From an uncultured Microbacterium sp. (lineage in GTDB: Bacteria; Actinomycetota; Actinomycetes; Actinomycetales; Microbacteriaceae): DNA of 64,000 nt. A model generated the notes under the pieces. That model searched no databases. It was given only the letters and a program-made list of their open reading frames with translations, and had not been told where the DNA came from. Positions within the stretch are counted from its first letter, which is position 1; every line of letters begins with the position of its first letter. Positions 35,109-43,940 of this stretch are shown here, one piece after another. The stretch spans positions 310,001 through 374,000 of the forward strand of contig NZ_CALBRW010000016.1 of the NCBI RefSeq assembly GCF_937927635.1, read 5' to 3'. The position numbers and the translations under genes are program-made.

Positions 35109-36871
35109 GGCCGACGCAGGGTGTGTCGTTCGGTGGTCGCTACGAGCTGCAGTCGCGGATCGCGATCGGCGGCATGGGCGAGGTGTGGGAGGCGACCGAT
35201 CACGTCATCGGACGCACGGTCGCCATCAAGATCCTCAAGGACGAGTACATGGGCGATCCGGGCTTCCTGGAGCGCTTCCGCGCCGAGGCCCGCCATGCTG
35301 CCCTGGTCAACCACGAGGGCATCGCCAGCGTGTTCGACTACGGCGAGGAGAACGGCTCGGCTTTCCTGGTCATGGAGCTGGTGCCCGGCGAGGCGCTGTC
35401 CACGATCCTCGAGCGCGACGGCGCGCTGAGCCCCGACAAGACCCTCGATTACGTCGCGCAGACGGCATCCGCCCTGCAGGCCGCCCACGCGGCCGGCCTG
35501 GTGCACCGCGACATCAAGCCGGGCAACCTGCTGATCACGCCCGACGGCCGCGTGAAGATCACCGACTTCGGCATCGCCCGCATCGCCGACCAGGTGCCGC
35601 TGACCGCCACCGGTCAGGTGATGGGCACCGTGCAGTACCTCTCGCCCGAGCAGGCCTCCGGCCATTCGGCATCCCCCGCCACCGACGTGTACTCCCTGGG
35701 CATCGTCGCCTACGAGTGCCTGGCGGGCAAGCGCCCGTTCACGGGCGAGTCGCAGGTGGCCATCGCGATGGCGCAGATCAATGAGCAGCCCCCACCGCTG
35801 CCGGCGGCGGTCCCGGTTCCCGTGCAGAACCTCGTGATGTCGATGATCGCGAAGAAGCCCGCCGACCGGCCCTCGTCGGCGGCGACCGTCGCGCGCGCCG
35901 CACAGGCACTGCGCCGCGGCGACCTCAACTCCGCCGCCATCGCGGTTCCGGCCATCGCCGGAGCAGGAGTGGCGAGCGCGGACGACGCGACGCGCATCCT
36001 CACCGGGATGGGCGACGGCGCCGCCACCACGATCATGCCCACCACGGCGCAGCTGCCGACCGAGCAGGCGGCAGAGCTGGCTGGCGAGACCAAGAAGAAG
36101 AAGAAGAAGAAGCGCAGCCCGTGGACGTGGCCGCTGATCGCGCTGATCGCGCTGCTGGTGCTGGCGCTGGGCGGCACGCTGATCGGCCTGCTGTCCAACC
36201 AGGACGACAACAAGGCCCCGGTGAAGACGACGAGCTCGATCACCACTCCGTCGACCGAGCCGACGCCGGAGGACTCGCCCACGCCGACCACCCCGGCCAC
36301 CGTGAACGTGGACTCGCTGAATCTCAAGGGCATGACCTGCGACGCGGCGACCAAGACGCTGGACGACAACGGCCTGATCGCGGACTGCCAGCCCGGCAAC
36401 CCGGCCGAGTCCCAGGACCAGGCCGGCAGGATCTACCAGATCGACGACGGCGGCAACCAGGACGTGGGAGCCACCATCCGGATGTTCTACTACACCGATC
36501 AGGTGGCCATCCCCAAGCCCCAGACGGCGCCGAGCATCCCGGGCACCGTGACCGAGGGCAAGGAGGCGACCGTCAACTGGAACAGCTACGTCTGCCCGTC
36601 CGGCGCCGGCCCGCTCACCTCGTACGAGGTCACGCTCACCAACGCCAAGTTCAAGGCGGATCCGACCAAGACCACCATGAGCTTCACCCCGGGTACCGGC
36701 TCCGCCGTGATCGTCGTCGACGCGGGCACGGCCGGCAAGACCGTCACGGCCACCTACCTCGCGTACTGCGGCGACCGGGCATCCGACATGTCCAACTCCG
36801 GCACGTCCACCAGCATCCAGCCGGCGGTCACCGCCCCGGTCGAGGGTGTCAACCCGCCTCCCGCTCAATAG
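35105..36871 (+). CDS. pknA: Ser/Thr protein kinase PknA-like, with extracellular PASTA-like and Fn3-like regions
   Basis: 588 aa. Kinase domain 12-275 with glycine loop IGGMGEV, Lys42, catalytic HRDIKPGN (Asp136) and DFG at 154-156. A juxtamembrane run KKKKKKKR precedes one transmembrane helix (~338-360). Outside there is a Thr/Pro linker, a PASTA-like repeat with two cysteines (MTCDAATKTLDDNGLIADC) and a ~95-residue beta-rich region resembling a fibronectin III or Ig-like domain with two more cysteines. Mycobacterial PknA lacks such an ectodomain. It phosphorylates cell-shape and division proteins and is translationally coupled to pbpA. Confidence 0.92.
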   Translation: MRPTQGVSFGGRYELQSRIAIGGMGEVWEATDHVIGRTVAIKILKDEYMGDPGFLERFRAEARHAALVNHEGIASVFDYGEENGSAFLVMELVPGEALSTILERDGALSPDKTLDYVAQTASALQAAHAAGLVHRDIKPGNLLITPDGRVKITDFGIARIADQVPLTATGQVMGTVQYLSPEQASGHSASPATDVYSLGIVAYECLAGKRPFTGESQVAIAMAQINEQPPPLPAAVPVPVQNLVMSMIAKKPADRPSSAATVARAAQALRRGDLNSAAIAVPAIAGAGVASADDATRILTGMGDGAATTIMPTTAQLPTEQAAELAGETKKKKKKKRSPWTWPLIALIALLVLALGGTLIGLLSNQDDNKAPVKTTSSITTPSTEPTPEDSPTPTTPATVNVDSLNLKGMTCDAATKTLDDNGLIADCQPGNPAESQDQAGRIYQIDDGGNQDVGATIRMFYYTDQVAIPKPQTAPSIPGTVTEGKEATVNWNSYVCPSGAGPLTSYEVTLTNAKFKADPTKTTMSFTPGTGSAVIVVDAGTAGKTVTATYLAYCGDRASDMSNSGTSTSIQPAVTAPVEGVNPPPAQ

Positions 36872-36931
36872 TCAGGGACGGCCGGGTAATCTGGCTGGAG
36901 AGTTTCAGGAGCACCAAGGGGGAGACGGGAC

Positions 36932-38632
36932 GTGTCGACAGAACCGCGCATTCTCGCCGACCGTTACCGCGTCGATGAGGTGATCGGCAAAGGCGGCATG
37001 GCGCAGGTGCACCGCGGCTACGACCTGACGCTCGGCCGCGAGGTCGCCATCAAGATCCTCGACCCCGAGCTGGCGCGCGACACGACGTTCCGCACACGGT
37101 TCCGGATGGAGGCCCAGGCGGCGTCGCGCATGTCGCACCCGTCGATCGTTCGGGTGTTCGACGCCGGGGATCCCGGCTCCGCCTCCGGTGCGCACGCCGG
37201 CGACGAGCCCTACATCGTCATGGAGCTCGTGCACGGCACGCTGCTGAAGGACATCATCGCGAAGGGTCCGGTCTCGGTCGCCGACGCGGTGCGGTACGCC
37301 GACGGCATCCTCGAGGCACTCGACTACTCGCACCGCGCCGGGGTCGTACACCGCGACATCAAGCCCGGCAACGTGATGATCACCGAGTCCGGCGCGGTGA
37401 AGGTGATGGACTTCGGCATCGCCCGTGCGGTCTCGGACTCGTCATCGACGGTCGCCGAGACCACGCAGATCATCGGCACCGCCGCGTACTTCTCGCCCGA
37501 GCAGGCGAAGGGCGAGTCGGTCGACTCGCGCACCGACCTGTACTCGACCGGCGTGGTGCTGTACGAGATGCTCACGGGACGCCAGCCGTTCCGCGGCGAT
37601 TCCCCGGTGGCCGTCGCCTACCAGCACGTCAGCGAGACCCCCGTTCCGCCGTCCGAGGTCGACGAAGAGCTGCCGCGGGCACTGGATGCCGTGGTGCTGC
37701 GCGCACTGGCCAAGGACCCGTACCAGCGCTTTCCGGATGCCGGTGCGTTCCGCGCCTCGCTGGATGCCGCCACGACGGGCGAGGCGCTGACGAAGAAGCA
37801 GATCGGTGCGCTCACCAGCGAGCTGTACGGGCCGAGCCCGCGGCAGGCGCAGGAGACCGCGCGGTCGCTGCGTCAGCTGAGCACCGACACGACCATGACC
37901 CGCACCCAGTCCGGGCCTCCGGTGGCGTGGATCTGGGCGGGGGTCGCGCTGCTGGCGGTGCTGCTGGTGTCGGTGCTGTTCTGGGTCGTGCGGCTGTCGA
38001 TCCAGCCCGCCGAGGTGCCGACCACGAGCATCACCGTGCCGAACCTGGTGGGGATGCCGGTCGATCAAGCCCAGGCCGACCTGAAGGACAAGGGTCTGAA
38101 GACCGACGTGCGCGACGAGTCCAGCGCGGACGTCGCCGAGGGCCAGGTCATCCGCTCGCAGCCGACGACGGGTGCCAAGGTCTCCAAGGGCGAATCGATC
38201 GTGCTGTACGTGTCCACCGGCGCCGAGACCATCGAGATGCCCGTGATCGAGGGCCTCTCGCAGGATGCCGCGGAGAAGATCCTGGCTGACGCCAAGCTCA
38301 CGCTCGGCACCGTCGAGCAGACCAACAATCCGACGGCCAAGGCCGGCACCGTCCTCCAGTCCAGTCAGAAGGCCGGAACGCAGGTCACGCCGGGCACCAC
38401 GGTGAACCTGGTGGTGGCCAACGGCCAGGTGACGGTCAAGGACATGACGGGCTTCACCGTCGATGCCGCGACCAAGGAGCTCGAGGCGCTCTCGCTGACG
38501 GTCACGAAGGACGACCTGGGTCCGTGCGCCGAAGGGCAGGCGCCGAACACGGTGCTGTCGATGTCGGTCGCACCCGGCGAGGTGCCCATCCTGTCGACCG
38601 TGGGCCTGAGCTACTGCTCTGCCGCTCAGTGA
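36932..38632 (+). CDS. pknB: Ser/Thr protein kinase PknB with PASTA domains
   Basis: 566 aa from a GTG start with AAGGGGGAG ahead. Kinase domain 12-280 (Lys41, HRDIKPGN, DFG), an activation loop with adjacent Ser/Thr, a transmembrane helix (~332-354) and three extracellular PASTA repeats (starting ITVPNLVGM, IEMPVIEGL and VTVKDMTGF). The last repeat has a likely disulfide (PCAEG and SYC). PASTA domains sense muropeptide or lipid II. It ends the growth-signalling operon, 60 bp after pknA, and its stop overlaps convergent pabA by 7 bp. Confidence 0.96.
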   Translation: MSTEPRILADRYRVDEVIGKGGMAQVHRGYDLTLGREVAIKILDPELARDTTFRTRFRMEAQAASRMSHPSIVRVFDAGDPGSASGAHAGDEPYIVMELVHGTLLKDIIAKGPVSVADAVRYADGILEALDYSHRAGVVHRDIKPGNVMITESGAVKVMDFGIARAVSDSSSTVAETTQIIGTAAYFSPEQAKGESVDSRTDLYSTGVVLYEMLTGRQPFRGDSPVAVAYQHVSETPVPPSEVDEELPRALDAVVLRALAKDPYQRFPDAGAFRASLDAATTGEALTKKQIGALTSELYGPSPRQAQETARSLRQLSTDTTMTRTQSGPPVAWIWAGVALLAVLLVSVLFWVVRLSIQPAEVPTTSITVPNLVGMPVDQAQADLKDKGLKTDVRDESSADVAEGQVIRSQPTTGAKVSKGESIVLYVSTGAETIEMPVIEGLSQDAAEKILADAKLTLGTVEQTNNPTAKAGTVLQSSQKAGTQVTPGTTVNLVVANGQVTVKDMTGFTVDAATKELEALSLTVTKDDLGPCAEGQAPNTVLSMSVAPGEVPILSTVGLSYCSAAQ

Positions 38633-39237
38633 CTCGTCGCTGATCCCGCCTGCGCGGCGCTCGCCAGCCAGTTGTCCAGCAGCCGGTGCCCGTGCTCGGT
38701 GAGGACGCTCTCGGGGTGGAACTGCACGCCGACGATGGGCAGGCTCTCGTGCTCGAGGGCCATGATCGTGCCGCGCTCGGCCCACGCCGTCACCCGCAGG
38801 GCGGCGGGCAGGGTCGCCTCGTCGACGGCCAGTGAGTGGTAGCGTCCGGCGGCGAAGGGGGAGCGGATGCCGGCGAAGAGCGCCGAGCCGTCATGGGTGA
38901 CCTGTGAGACCATGCCGTGCATGAGCTCGGGAGCCCGACTCACCGTGCCGCCGAAGGCCTCGGCGATGGCCTGATGGCCCAGGCACACGCCCAGCAGCGG
39001 CATCCGCCTCTCCGCCGCGGCGCGCACGACCGCGAGCGAGGCGCCGGCCTCGGCAGGCGTGCCGGGGCCAGGGGAGATCATGACGGCGTCGTGCCCGCGG
39101 AGCCGGGCCGACAGGTCTCCGGCATCCAGGGCATCCGCTTCGACCATCTCAACGTCTGCACCCAGCTCGCTCAGGTAGCCGATCAGGGTGTGCACGAAGC
39201 TGTCGTGGTTGTCGACCACCAGCACGCGCACGGTCAT
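38626..39237 (-). CDS. pabA: Glutamine amidotransferase, PabA/TrpG type
   Basis: 203 aa class I GATase: oxyanion/nucleophile elbow GVCLGHQ with the catalytic Cys, and the His-Glu pair FHPES near residue 175; MISPGPGTP marks the PabA/TrpG subgroup. It supplies ammonia to aminodeoxychorismate (folate) or anthranilate (tryptophan) synthase; the large subunit is not in the window. This locus is adjacent to pknB in many actinobacteria. Confidence 0.9.
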   Translation of the reverse strand: MTVRVLVVDNHDSFVHTLIGYLSELGADVEMVEADALDAGDLSARLRGHDAVMISPGPGTPAEAGASLAVVRAAAERRMPLLGVCLGHQAIAEAFGGTVSRAPELMHGMVSQVTHDGSALFAGIRSPFAAGRYHSLAVDEATLPAALRVTAWAERGTIMALEHESLPIVGVQFHPESVLTEHGHRLLDNWLASAAQAGSATSH

Positions 39238-39389
39238 TGCACGTCGACTTCGCCGGGCGTGATGAACGGGCTCACCCACGGGAAGACGTAGAAGAACAGC
39301 GCGTACAGGATCGCTGCCACCACGATCAGCAGGATGATCACGCGCACCCACCACGGTCCTGGCAGCAGGCGCCACAGGGCTGCATACAT
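39234..39389 (-). CDS. Small single-pass membrane protein
   Basis: 51 aa, too short for many annotations. One strong hydrophobic helix (residues ~14-38, VRVIILLIVVAAILYALFF) follows a Trp-rich start, and a short tail with Pro and acidic residues follows it. GGAAGGAG precedes the ATG at 39389 and the stop overlaps the pabA start by 4 nt. It lies between sortase E and pabA, a position conserved in related genomes from memory. Function unknown. Confidence 0.75.
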   Translation of the reverse strand: MYAALWRLLPGPWWVRVIILLIVVAAILYALFFYVFPWVSPFITPGEVDVQ

Positions 39390-39403
39390 CGGCGTTCTCC
39401 TTC

Positions 39404-40195
39404 CTACAGCGACGGCGGGGCGACTTCGACGGGGGCGAGGGATGCCGGCGGGCCGGCCGCGCGCGGCTGGAAGCCCTCGAACACCCCGTACGCGACGATG
39501 CGCTCGGCCAGCGAGTGCAGGGGCGAGCACGCGGTGAGGGTGATGTAGCGCTCGCCCGTCTGCTGCGCCGGCATCTGCGGCACGTCGTCGAGCACGTCCA
39601 CGCGGGTGGGCTTGACGTACTCGAGGGTGCGGAACCGGTACGTGTACCATCCCTCGGCGGTCTCCACGACGATGGCGTCGCCCACGCGCAGCTTGTCGAG
39701 CTTGTTGAACGGACGGCCCCAGGTGGTGCGGTGGCCGGCCAGCGAGAAGTTGCCGACCTCGCCCGGCATCTTCGACTGCGTGTACAGGCCGATGCCGATG
39801 TGGTCCAGGGTGCCGGAGCGGGTGGTGCCGCCGGCGATGTTGACGTTGTAGTCGGCGCCGAAGCGGGGGATGTGCATGTTGGCGAAGATCTGCGCGTTCG
39901 CCGGATGCGGCAGGACGGGCGGGTCGTACCAGACGGTGCCGTCGACGGGGTCCGTCGTGGGGGTCGCAGAGGGGAGCGGTGCGGGCTTCTGCTGCGCCCA
40001 CTTCTGCGACAGCGCGACGCCCTTGTCGTTGTTCTGCGCGCCGATGATGATGTCGCCGATCCACAGCTGCCACGACACGAACAGCAGCACGATGACTCCG
40101 GCCGTGAGCAGCAGCTCGCCGATGACGCTCGTGATGGTCGCCTTCGATCGCGGACGCGCGCGGCGAGCGCGCGGACTCCGATCGGCGGCCTGCAT
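39404..40195 (-). CDS. Class E sortase
   Basis: 263 aa from the ATG at 40195. A cytoplasmic Arg-rich start, one transmembrane helix (~25-47), a Pro linker, and a sortase domain with catalytic His in SLAGHRTTWG, Cys in TLTACSP and Arg in ERIVAYG. Class E enzymes are actinobacterial housekeeping sortases that anchor LAxTG proteins to the wall. No sorting-signal substrate gene is nearby. Confidence 0.92.
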   Translation of the reverse strand: MQAADRSPRARRARPRSKATITSVIGELLLTAGVIVLLFVSWQLWIGDIIIGAQNNDKGVALSQKWAQQKPAPLPSATPTTDPVDGTVWYDPPVLPHPANAQIFANMHIPRFGADYNVNIAGGTTRSGTLDHIGIGLYTQSKMPGEVGNFSLAGHRTTWGRPFNKLDKLRVGDAIVVETAEGWYTYRFRTLEYVKPTRVDVLDDVPQMPAQQTGERYITLTACSPLHSLAERIVAYGVFEGFQPRAAGPPASLAPVEVAPPSL

Positions 40196-40232
40196 GAGTG
40201 GAAGTCTATTCGTCCCGGCTAGACTGATCCCC

Positions 40233-40472
40233 ATGGCACGATCTCGCGTACCCGAAGAGCCCGTCGACCGTCCGGAGACGGCGGGCGATGCGCCCAACGC
40301 CGTCTGGTTCAAGCCCCTCATGGTGACCCTCATGCTGCTGGGCCTGGCCTGGATCCTCGTGTACTACATCTCCCGCTCGGTGTACCCGATCCCCGGCCTC
40401 AGCGGCTGGAACCTCGGCATCGGCCTCGGCATCGCCCTCGCCGGCTTCCTCATGACCACCCGCTGGCGCTGA
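40233..40472 (+). CDS. crgA: Cell division protein CrgA
   Basis: 79 aa with two transmembrane helices (~27-46 and ~59-75) and the family segment ISRSVYPIPGLSGWNLGIG between them. CrgA coordinates FtsZ-ring and PBP recruitment in actinobacteria. Divergent from sortase E by 37 bp and followed by a terminator. Confidence 0.95.
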   Translation: MARSRVPEEPVDRPETAGDAPNAVWFKPLMVTLMLLGLAWILVYYISRSVYPIPGLSGWNLGIGLGIALAGFLMTTRWR

Positions 40473-40491
40473 CCGGCACCCCAAGACTCCG

Positions 40492-40522
40492 AAAAGGCCC
40501 CTCGCGAAGCGAGGGGCCTTTT
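40492..40522. terminator. Terminator of crgA
   Basis: AAAAGGCCCCTCGC pairs with GCGAGGGGCCTTTT around a 3-nt loop; a textbook intrinsic terminator usable in both directions. Confidence 0.93.
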
Positions 40523-40573
40523 CCCATACCCCCCGCCCTGATAACAAGTGGGGTCACCCCCGCACGCAGTCGA

Positions 40574-40668
40574 GGGCTTCGGGATGTTCCCGGAATGAGC
40601 ATCGGGGAGGGACCCGCGAAGCGGGAGGGGTCACCCGTTCTGCGAATGAAGGGAACATCCCGAAGCCC
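40574..40668. repeat. Structured repeat family, copy 1
   Basis: Perfect 18-bp outer arms (GGGCTTCGGGATGTTCCC at 40574-40591 and its complement at 40651-40668). Inside are the conserved blocks GAGCATCGGGGAGG and GTTCTGCGAATGAAG around the hairpin CCCGC-GAA-GCGGG (40613-40625). Related copies are at 54583, 57740 and 61827. Confidence 0.85.
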
Positions 40669-40715
40669 GCCCCCTTCAGGCATCCGAACCCCAGAACCAT
40701 GACGTTTCCCCAGAG

Positions 40716-40790
40716 TTATCCACAGCCCTTATCCACAGGTGGGGAGAATTACACCCGTGTTATTCACACGGGGGGATAACCCTGTTAACA
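40716..40790. promoter_or_regulatory. DnaA-box cluster in a convergent gap
   Basis: Two perfect TTATCCACA boxes at 40716-40724 and 40729-40737 (13 bp apart), a near box TTATTCACA at 40760-40768 and the octamer TGTTAACA at 40783-40790, which also occurs in oriC. It lies between the 3' ends of crgA and the rhomboid gene, so it is not a promoter region. The 332-bp gap otherwise holds only the terminator and repeat copy 1. Confidence 0.75.
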
Positions 40791-40804
40791 ACCGTTGATC
40801 AGCC

Positions 40805-41686
40805 TTAAGCGAGGATCCACTGCCCGGCGACGGCCAGTCCGAGCACCAGGATCGTCAGCACCGAGAGAAGCACGATCTGCCAGGTGCGCTGATCCCGGCG
40901 CTTCGTGCGGACGTAGATCAGGGCGACGAGAGCCCCGACGATGAGGCCGCCGAGGTGGGCCTGCCAGGCGATGCCGGTGACGATGAACCCGTAGGCGAAG
41001 TTGATGCCCAGCACCACCAGGATGCCGGTGACGTTCGCCCCGATGTGCCGGCCGATGATGAGCAGCGCGGCCATCATGCCGAAAAGTGCTCCGGACGCGC
41101 CCACCGTGGAGGTGCCGGGTGCCAGCAGGGCGACGGCCACGGAGCCGCCCAGGCCGCTGATGAGGTACATCGCCAGGAATCGGCCGCGGCCCAGCATCGG
41201 CTCGAGGATCTGGCCCAGCATCCACAGCGCGAGCATGTTCAGCCCGAGGTGCAGCAGACCGCCGTGCACGAAGACGGTGGTGAGCAGCCGCCACGGTTCG
41301 AAAGGGAAGCCCGACAGGTCGGGGTAGAGGTAGACCGCGTTGAACAGCAGTGCCTGGGTGATCGCGTTGCCGAGTCCCGGGATCAGCTGCAGCAGTCCGA
41401 TGGCCGTGGTGATGGCCAGCAGCACGTAGGTGACCATGGGCCTGCCGCTGCGGCCCGCCATCGCGACGGGTCCGCGGCCCCAGGCGCGACGCGCCCTGCG
41501 CTGCGCGGGGGACTCCGCCTTGCGCTGCTCCTTCATGCACTCGGGGCAGATCACCCCGACGGGGCCCTGCGTCTGGCACTCGGGGCAGATCGTGCGCATG
41601 CAGCGCTGGCAGAGCACGAAGCTCTGCCGATCCGGATGCCGGTAGCAGAAGTTGTCTCGATTGCTCGTGAACTCTGGGGTCGTCAT
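40805..41686 (-). CDS. Rhomboid-family intramembrane serine protease with zinc-finger N-terminus
   Basis: 293 aa. Residues 14-50 hold a B-box-like zinc finger (CYRH, CQRC, CPEC, CPEC). Six transmembrane helices follow with the rhomboid catalytic Ser in GASGALFG, His in AWQAHLGG and the HGGLLHLGLNM segment. It cleaves transmembrane substrates within the bilayer. The finger-plus-rhomboid architecture is usual in actinobacteria; the substrate is unknown. Confidence 0.93.
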   Translation of the reverse strand: MTTPEFTSNRDNFCYRHPDRQSFVLCQRCMRTICPECQTQGPVGVICPECMKEQRKAESPAQRRARRAWGRGPVAMAGRSGRPMVTYVLLAITTAIGLLQLIPGLGNAITQALLFNAVYLYPDLSGFPFEPWRLLTTVFVHGGLLHLGLNMLALWMLGQILEPMLGRGRFLAMYLISGLGGSVAVALLAPGTSTVGASGALFGMMAALLIIGRHIGANVTGILVVLGINFAYGFIVTGIAWQAHLGGLIVGALVALIYVRTKRRDQRTWQIVLLSVLTILVLGLAVAGQWILA

Positions 41687-41704
41687 CCGGATCGGCTCGC
41701 GCTC

Positions 41705-42262
41705 TCAGGCCGCGACGATGTCGATCGACTGCAGCACGACGTCCTCGAGCGGACGGTCCTGGGCGCCGGTGCGGACGGCGGAGATGGCGTCGACGACCTT
41801 CTTGGAGGCGTCGTCGGCGACGGCGCCGAAGATGGTGTGCTTGCCCTGCAGCCACGGCGTCGGGTCGGTGGTGATGAAGAACTGCGAGCCGTTGGTGCCC
41901 TCGGCCTTGCCGGTGATGGCGTTGCGGCGCAGGCCGGCGTTCGCCATGGCGAGGATGTAGGGCTCGTTGAAGTTCAGCTCCATGTTGATCTCGTCGTCGA
42001 AGTTGTAGCCGGGGCCGCCGACGCCCTGTCCGAGCGGGTCGCCGCCCTGGATCATGAAGTTCGGGATGATGCGGTGGAAGATGACGTCCTTGTACAGCGG
42101 GCCCTCGCCGGGCTTGCCGGTGGCGGGGTGCGTCCAGGACTTGCTGCCGTCGGCCAGGCCGACGAAATTGGCGACGGTGTTCGGAGCGTGGTCGCCGAAC
42201 AGGTTGACGACGATGTCGCCGTGGTTGGTGTGCAGGGTTGCGACGTGAGAAGCGTGAGGCAT
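41705..42262 (-). CDS. ppiA: Cyclophilin-type peptidyl-prolyl isomerase
   Basis: 185 aa from the ATG at 42262; a GTG two codons upstream is possible. Complete cyclophilin domain with FHRIIPNFMIQGGDPLGQGVGGPGY, QFFITT and WLQGKHTIFG. No signal peptide, so cytoplasmic. It speeds proline isomerisation during folding. It neighbours the rhomboid gene as in other actinobacterial origin regions. Confidence 0.95.
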   Translation of the reverse strand: MPHASHVATLHTNHGDIVVNLFGDHAPNTVANFVGLADGSKSWTHPATGKPGEGPLYKDVIFHRIIPNFMIQGGDPLGQGVGGPGYNFDDEINMELNFNEPYILAMANAGLRRNAITGKAEGTNGSQFFITTDPTPWLQGKHTIFGAVADDASKKVVDAISAVRTGAQDRPLEDVVLQSIDIVAA

Positions 42263-42400
42263 GGTCACATTCTCGCAGAGCGCGTCTGTGTGCGCGCGTA
42301 TAGTCGCAGATCAGGAGGGTGTGCGCCAGATCCCTGCCCGCATACAGCCTCGTCTGACAAGATGTAGGAACCTACGGACTCCGACCGACGGGAGAGCAAC

Positions 42401-42898
42401 GTGAATCTCAGCCGCAAGCGCAAGAAGGAGCTGCGCAAGCTTCAGGACGATGCGGGTCAGTTGTGGGAGGCTCAGCAGGTGCTGGTCGGCCACGCAGCCG
42501 ACATCGCACGCGAGGCCGGTCGCCAGCTCGGCAACTTCAACCGCGAGCAGGTCGTGCCCGTCGTCCAGGACACCTACAGCCGCCGTGTGGCTCCGACGGT
42601 CGACCGCGGTCTGAAGATGGGGAGGAAGGTCGTCGACCAGCGCGTCGTCCCGATGGTGGGCGGCGTCGTGGGCAGCGCCCTGTCGGCCTGGGATGTCGCC
42701 AACGCCAAGCGCCGCAGCGTGCTGGGCGTTCCTGCCCCCGCAGTCGCGCAGAAGAAGGGTCCCGGCCTGGGATCCGTCATCGCGCTCGTGCTGGGTGCTG
42801 CCGCGGCGATCGGCGTGGTCGTCGCCGCCTGGCAGGCGCTGCGCGCGGATGACGAGCTGTGGGTCGCGGACGACCCGCTGTCCACCCCCAACACCTGA
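42401..42898 (+). CDS. Small membrane-associated protein of unknown function
   Basis: 165 aa from a GTG start with GGGAGAG ahead. A basic, helical N-terminal two thirds (RKRKKELRKLQDDAG) is followed by one hydrophobic helix (~124-145) and a short acidic tail. The plan, a cytoplasmic helical domain with a C-terminal anchor, resembles small actinobacterial proteins of no known role. It is 2 bp upstream of the YbaK-like gene. Confidence 0.75.
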   Translation: MNLSRKRKKELRKLQDDAGQLWEAQQVLVGHAADIAREAGRQLGNFNREQVVPVVQDTYSRRVAPTVDRGLKMGRKVVDQRVVPMVGGVVGSALSAWDVANAKRRSVLGVPAPAVAQKKGPGLGSVIALVLGAAAAIGVVVAAWQALRADDELWVADDPLSTPNT

Positions 42899-42900
42899 GC

Positions 42901-43401
42901 ATGTCCGCGGTTCCTGACCGCGACGCCGGTCTCGAGCGGGTGCGCTCGGCGGCATCCGCTCGAGACCTCGACATCGAGATCCGTGAGCGTCCGGCCGCGA
43001 ACAGCCTGCAGGAGGCCGCTGCTCTGCTGGGCCTGCAGCCGTCCGACATCGTGAAGACCCTGGTGGTCAAGAGGTCCGATGACACCTACCTGTTCGCGCT
43101 GGTGCCCGGCGGCAGGTCGATCTCGTGGCCCAAGCTGCGCGCGATCGTGGGCGTCAACAAGCTGCGCCTGCCCGAGCCCGAGCTCGCACTGGCCGCGACC
43201 GGCTACGAGCGCGGCACGATCGTTCCCATCGGCAGCACCACCGACTGGCCGGTGTACGCCGACGAGACCATCGTCGGCCGGCGCGTGGCCATGGGTGCGG
43301 GCGCGCACGGTTACAGCCTGTTCGTCGACGCCGACGATCTGATCCGCGCCTACGGCGCCACGGTCGCCGACATCACCTCTCCCGAGCAGCCGCGCGTCTG
43401 A
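42901..43401 (+). CDS. YbaK/EbsC-type aminoacyl-tRNA deacylase
   Basis: 166 aa. YbaK domain with VKTLVVK, the substrate-pocket Lys, and a glycine-rich end (GTIVPIGSTTDWPVYADETIVG, then AMGAGAHGYSLF). Family members hydrolyse mischarged aminoacyl-tRNAs in trans, e.g. Cys-tRNA-Pro or Ala-tRNA-Pro. Which tRNA it edits cannot be told. Confidence 0.9.
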   Translation: MSAVPDRDAGLERVRSAASARDLDIEIRERPAANSLQEAAALLGLQPSDIVKTLVVKRSDDTYLFALVPGGRSISWPKLRAIVGVNKLRLPEPELALAATGYERGTIVPIGSTTDWPVYADETIVGRRVAMGAGAHGYSLFVDADDLIRAYGATVADITSPEQPRV

Positions 43402-43426
43402 GCCCGGCGGGCGGCGCGGCCCGAGA

Positions 43427-43849
43427 TCAGAGGATGCCCGCCATTCGCAGGGCGATGTCGACGAGCTTCACGCGCTGCAGCTTCGCGACCTCGGGCAGGG
43501 TGAACCATGCCGCCATGTCGGTGGAGCCGTTGGTCTCGAAGCGCAACCTGCCGCCGGTGATGTCGGCTCGGTAGACGATGCGCAGCGTGTGCAGCGGCGA
43601 CTCGGCCTTGTGCACGCGCCGTGAGCCGGGGATGACGCGGGAGTGGATGCCCAGCAGTGCTGTCGTCTCGATGTGGAACCCGGTCTCCTCGCGCAGCTCT
43701 CGCCGCACGGCCAGCTCGGGGGACTCGCCCTCCTCGAGGCCGCCGCCCGGCATGGTCCAGGCCACGCGTCTGCCCTCGGTCCAGCGGGCCAGCAGGATGC
43801 GGTCGTGCTCGTCGGTGACGACGGCGTAGGCGGCGACGCGCAGGTCCAT
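43427..43849 (-). CDS. NUDIX hydrolase
   Basis: 140 aa with a full Nudix box GGGLEEGESPELAVRREL…REETG starting near residue 35 (REL…EE core intact). It hydrolyses a nucleoside diphosphate linked to another moiety. It is convergent with the YbaK-like gene and divergent from the DUF1801 gene. Confidence 0.92.
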   Translation of the reverse strand: MDLRVAAYAVVTDEHDRILLARWTEGRRVAWTMPGGGLEEGESPELAVRRELREETGFHIETTALLGIHSRVIPGSRRVHKAESPLHTLRIVYRADITGGRLRFETNGSTDMAAWFTLPEVAKLQRVKLVDIALRMAGIL

Positions 43850-43940
43850 GCACTCACAGTAGCGCTACACACCGGTCAGGAATCGAGAAGCGGCGGCCGC
43901 CCCGCCTTCGTAGCGTGGGAGGTGACACAAGGAGGCCGAC

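Noticed and set aside
30450..40400. CRISPR array or prophage genes in the kinase region
   Set aside because: No regularly spaced repeats and no phage structural genes; the order is the standard growth-signalling operon.
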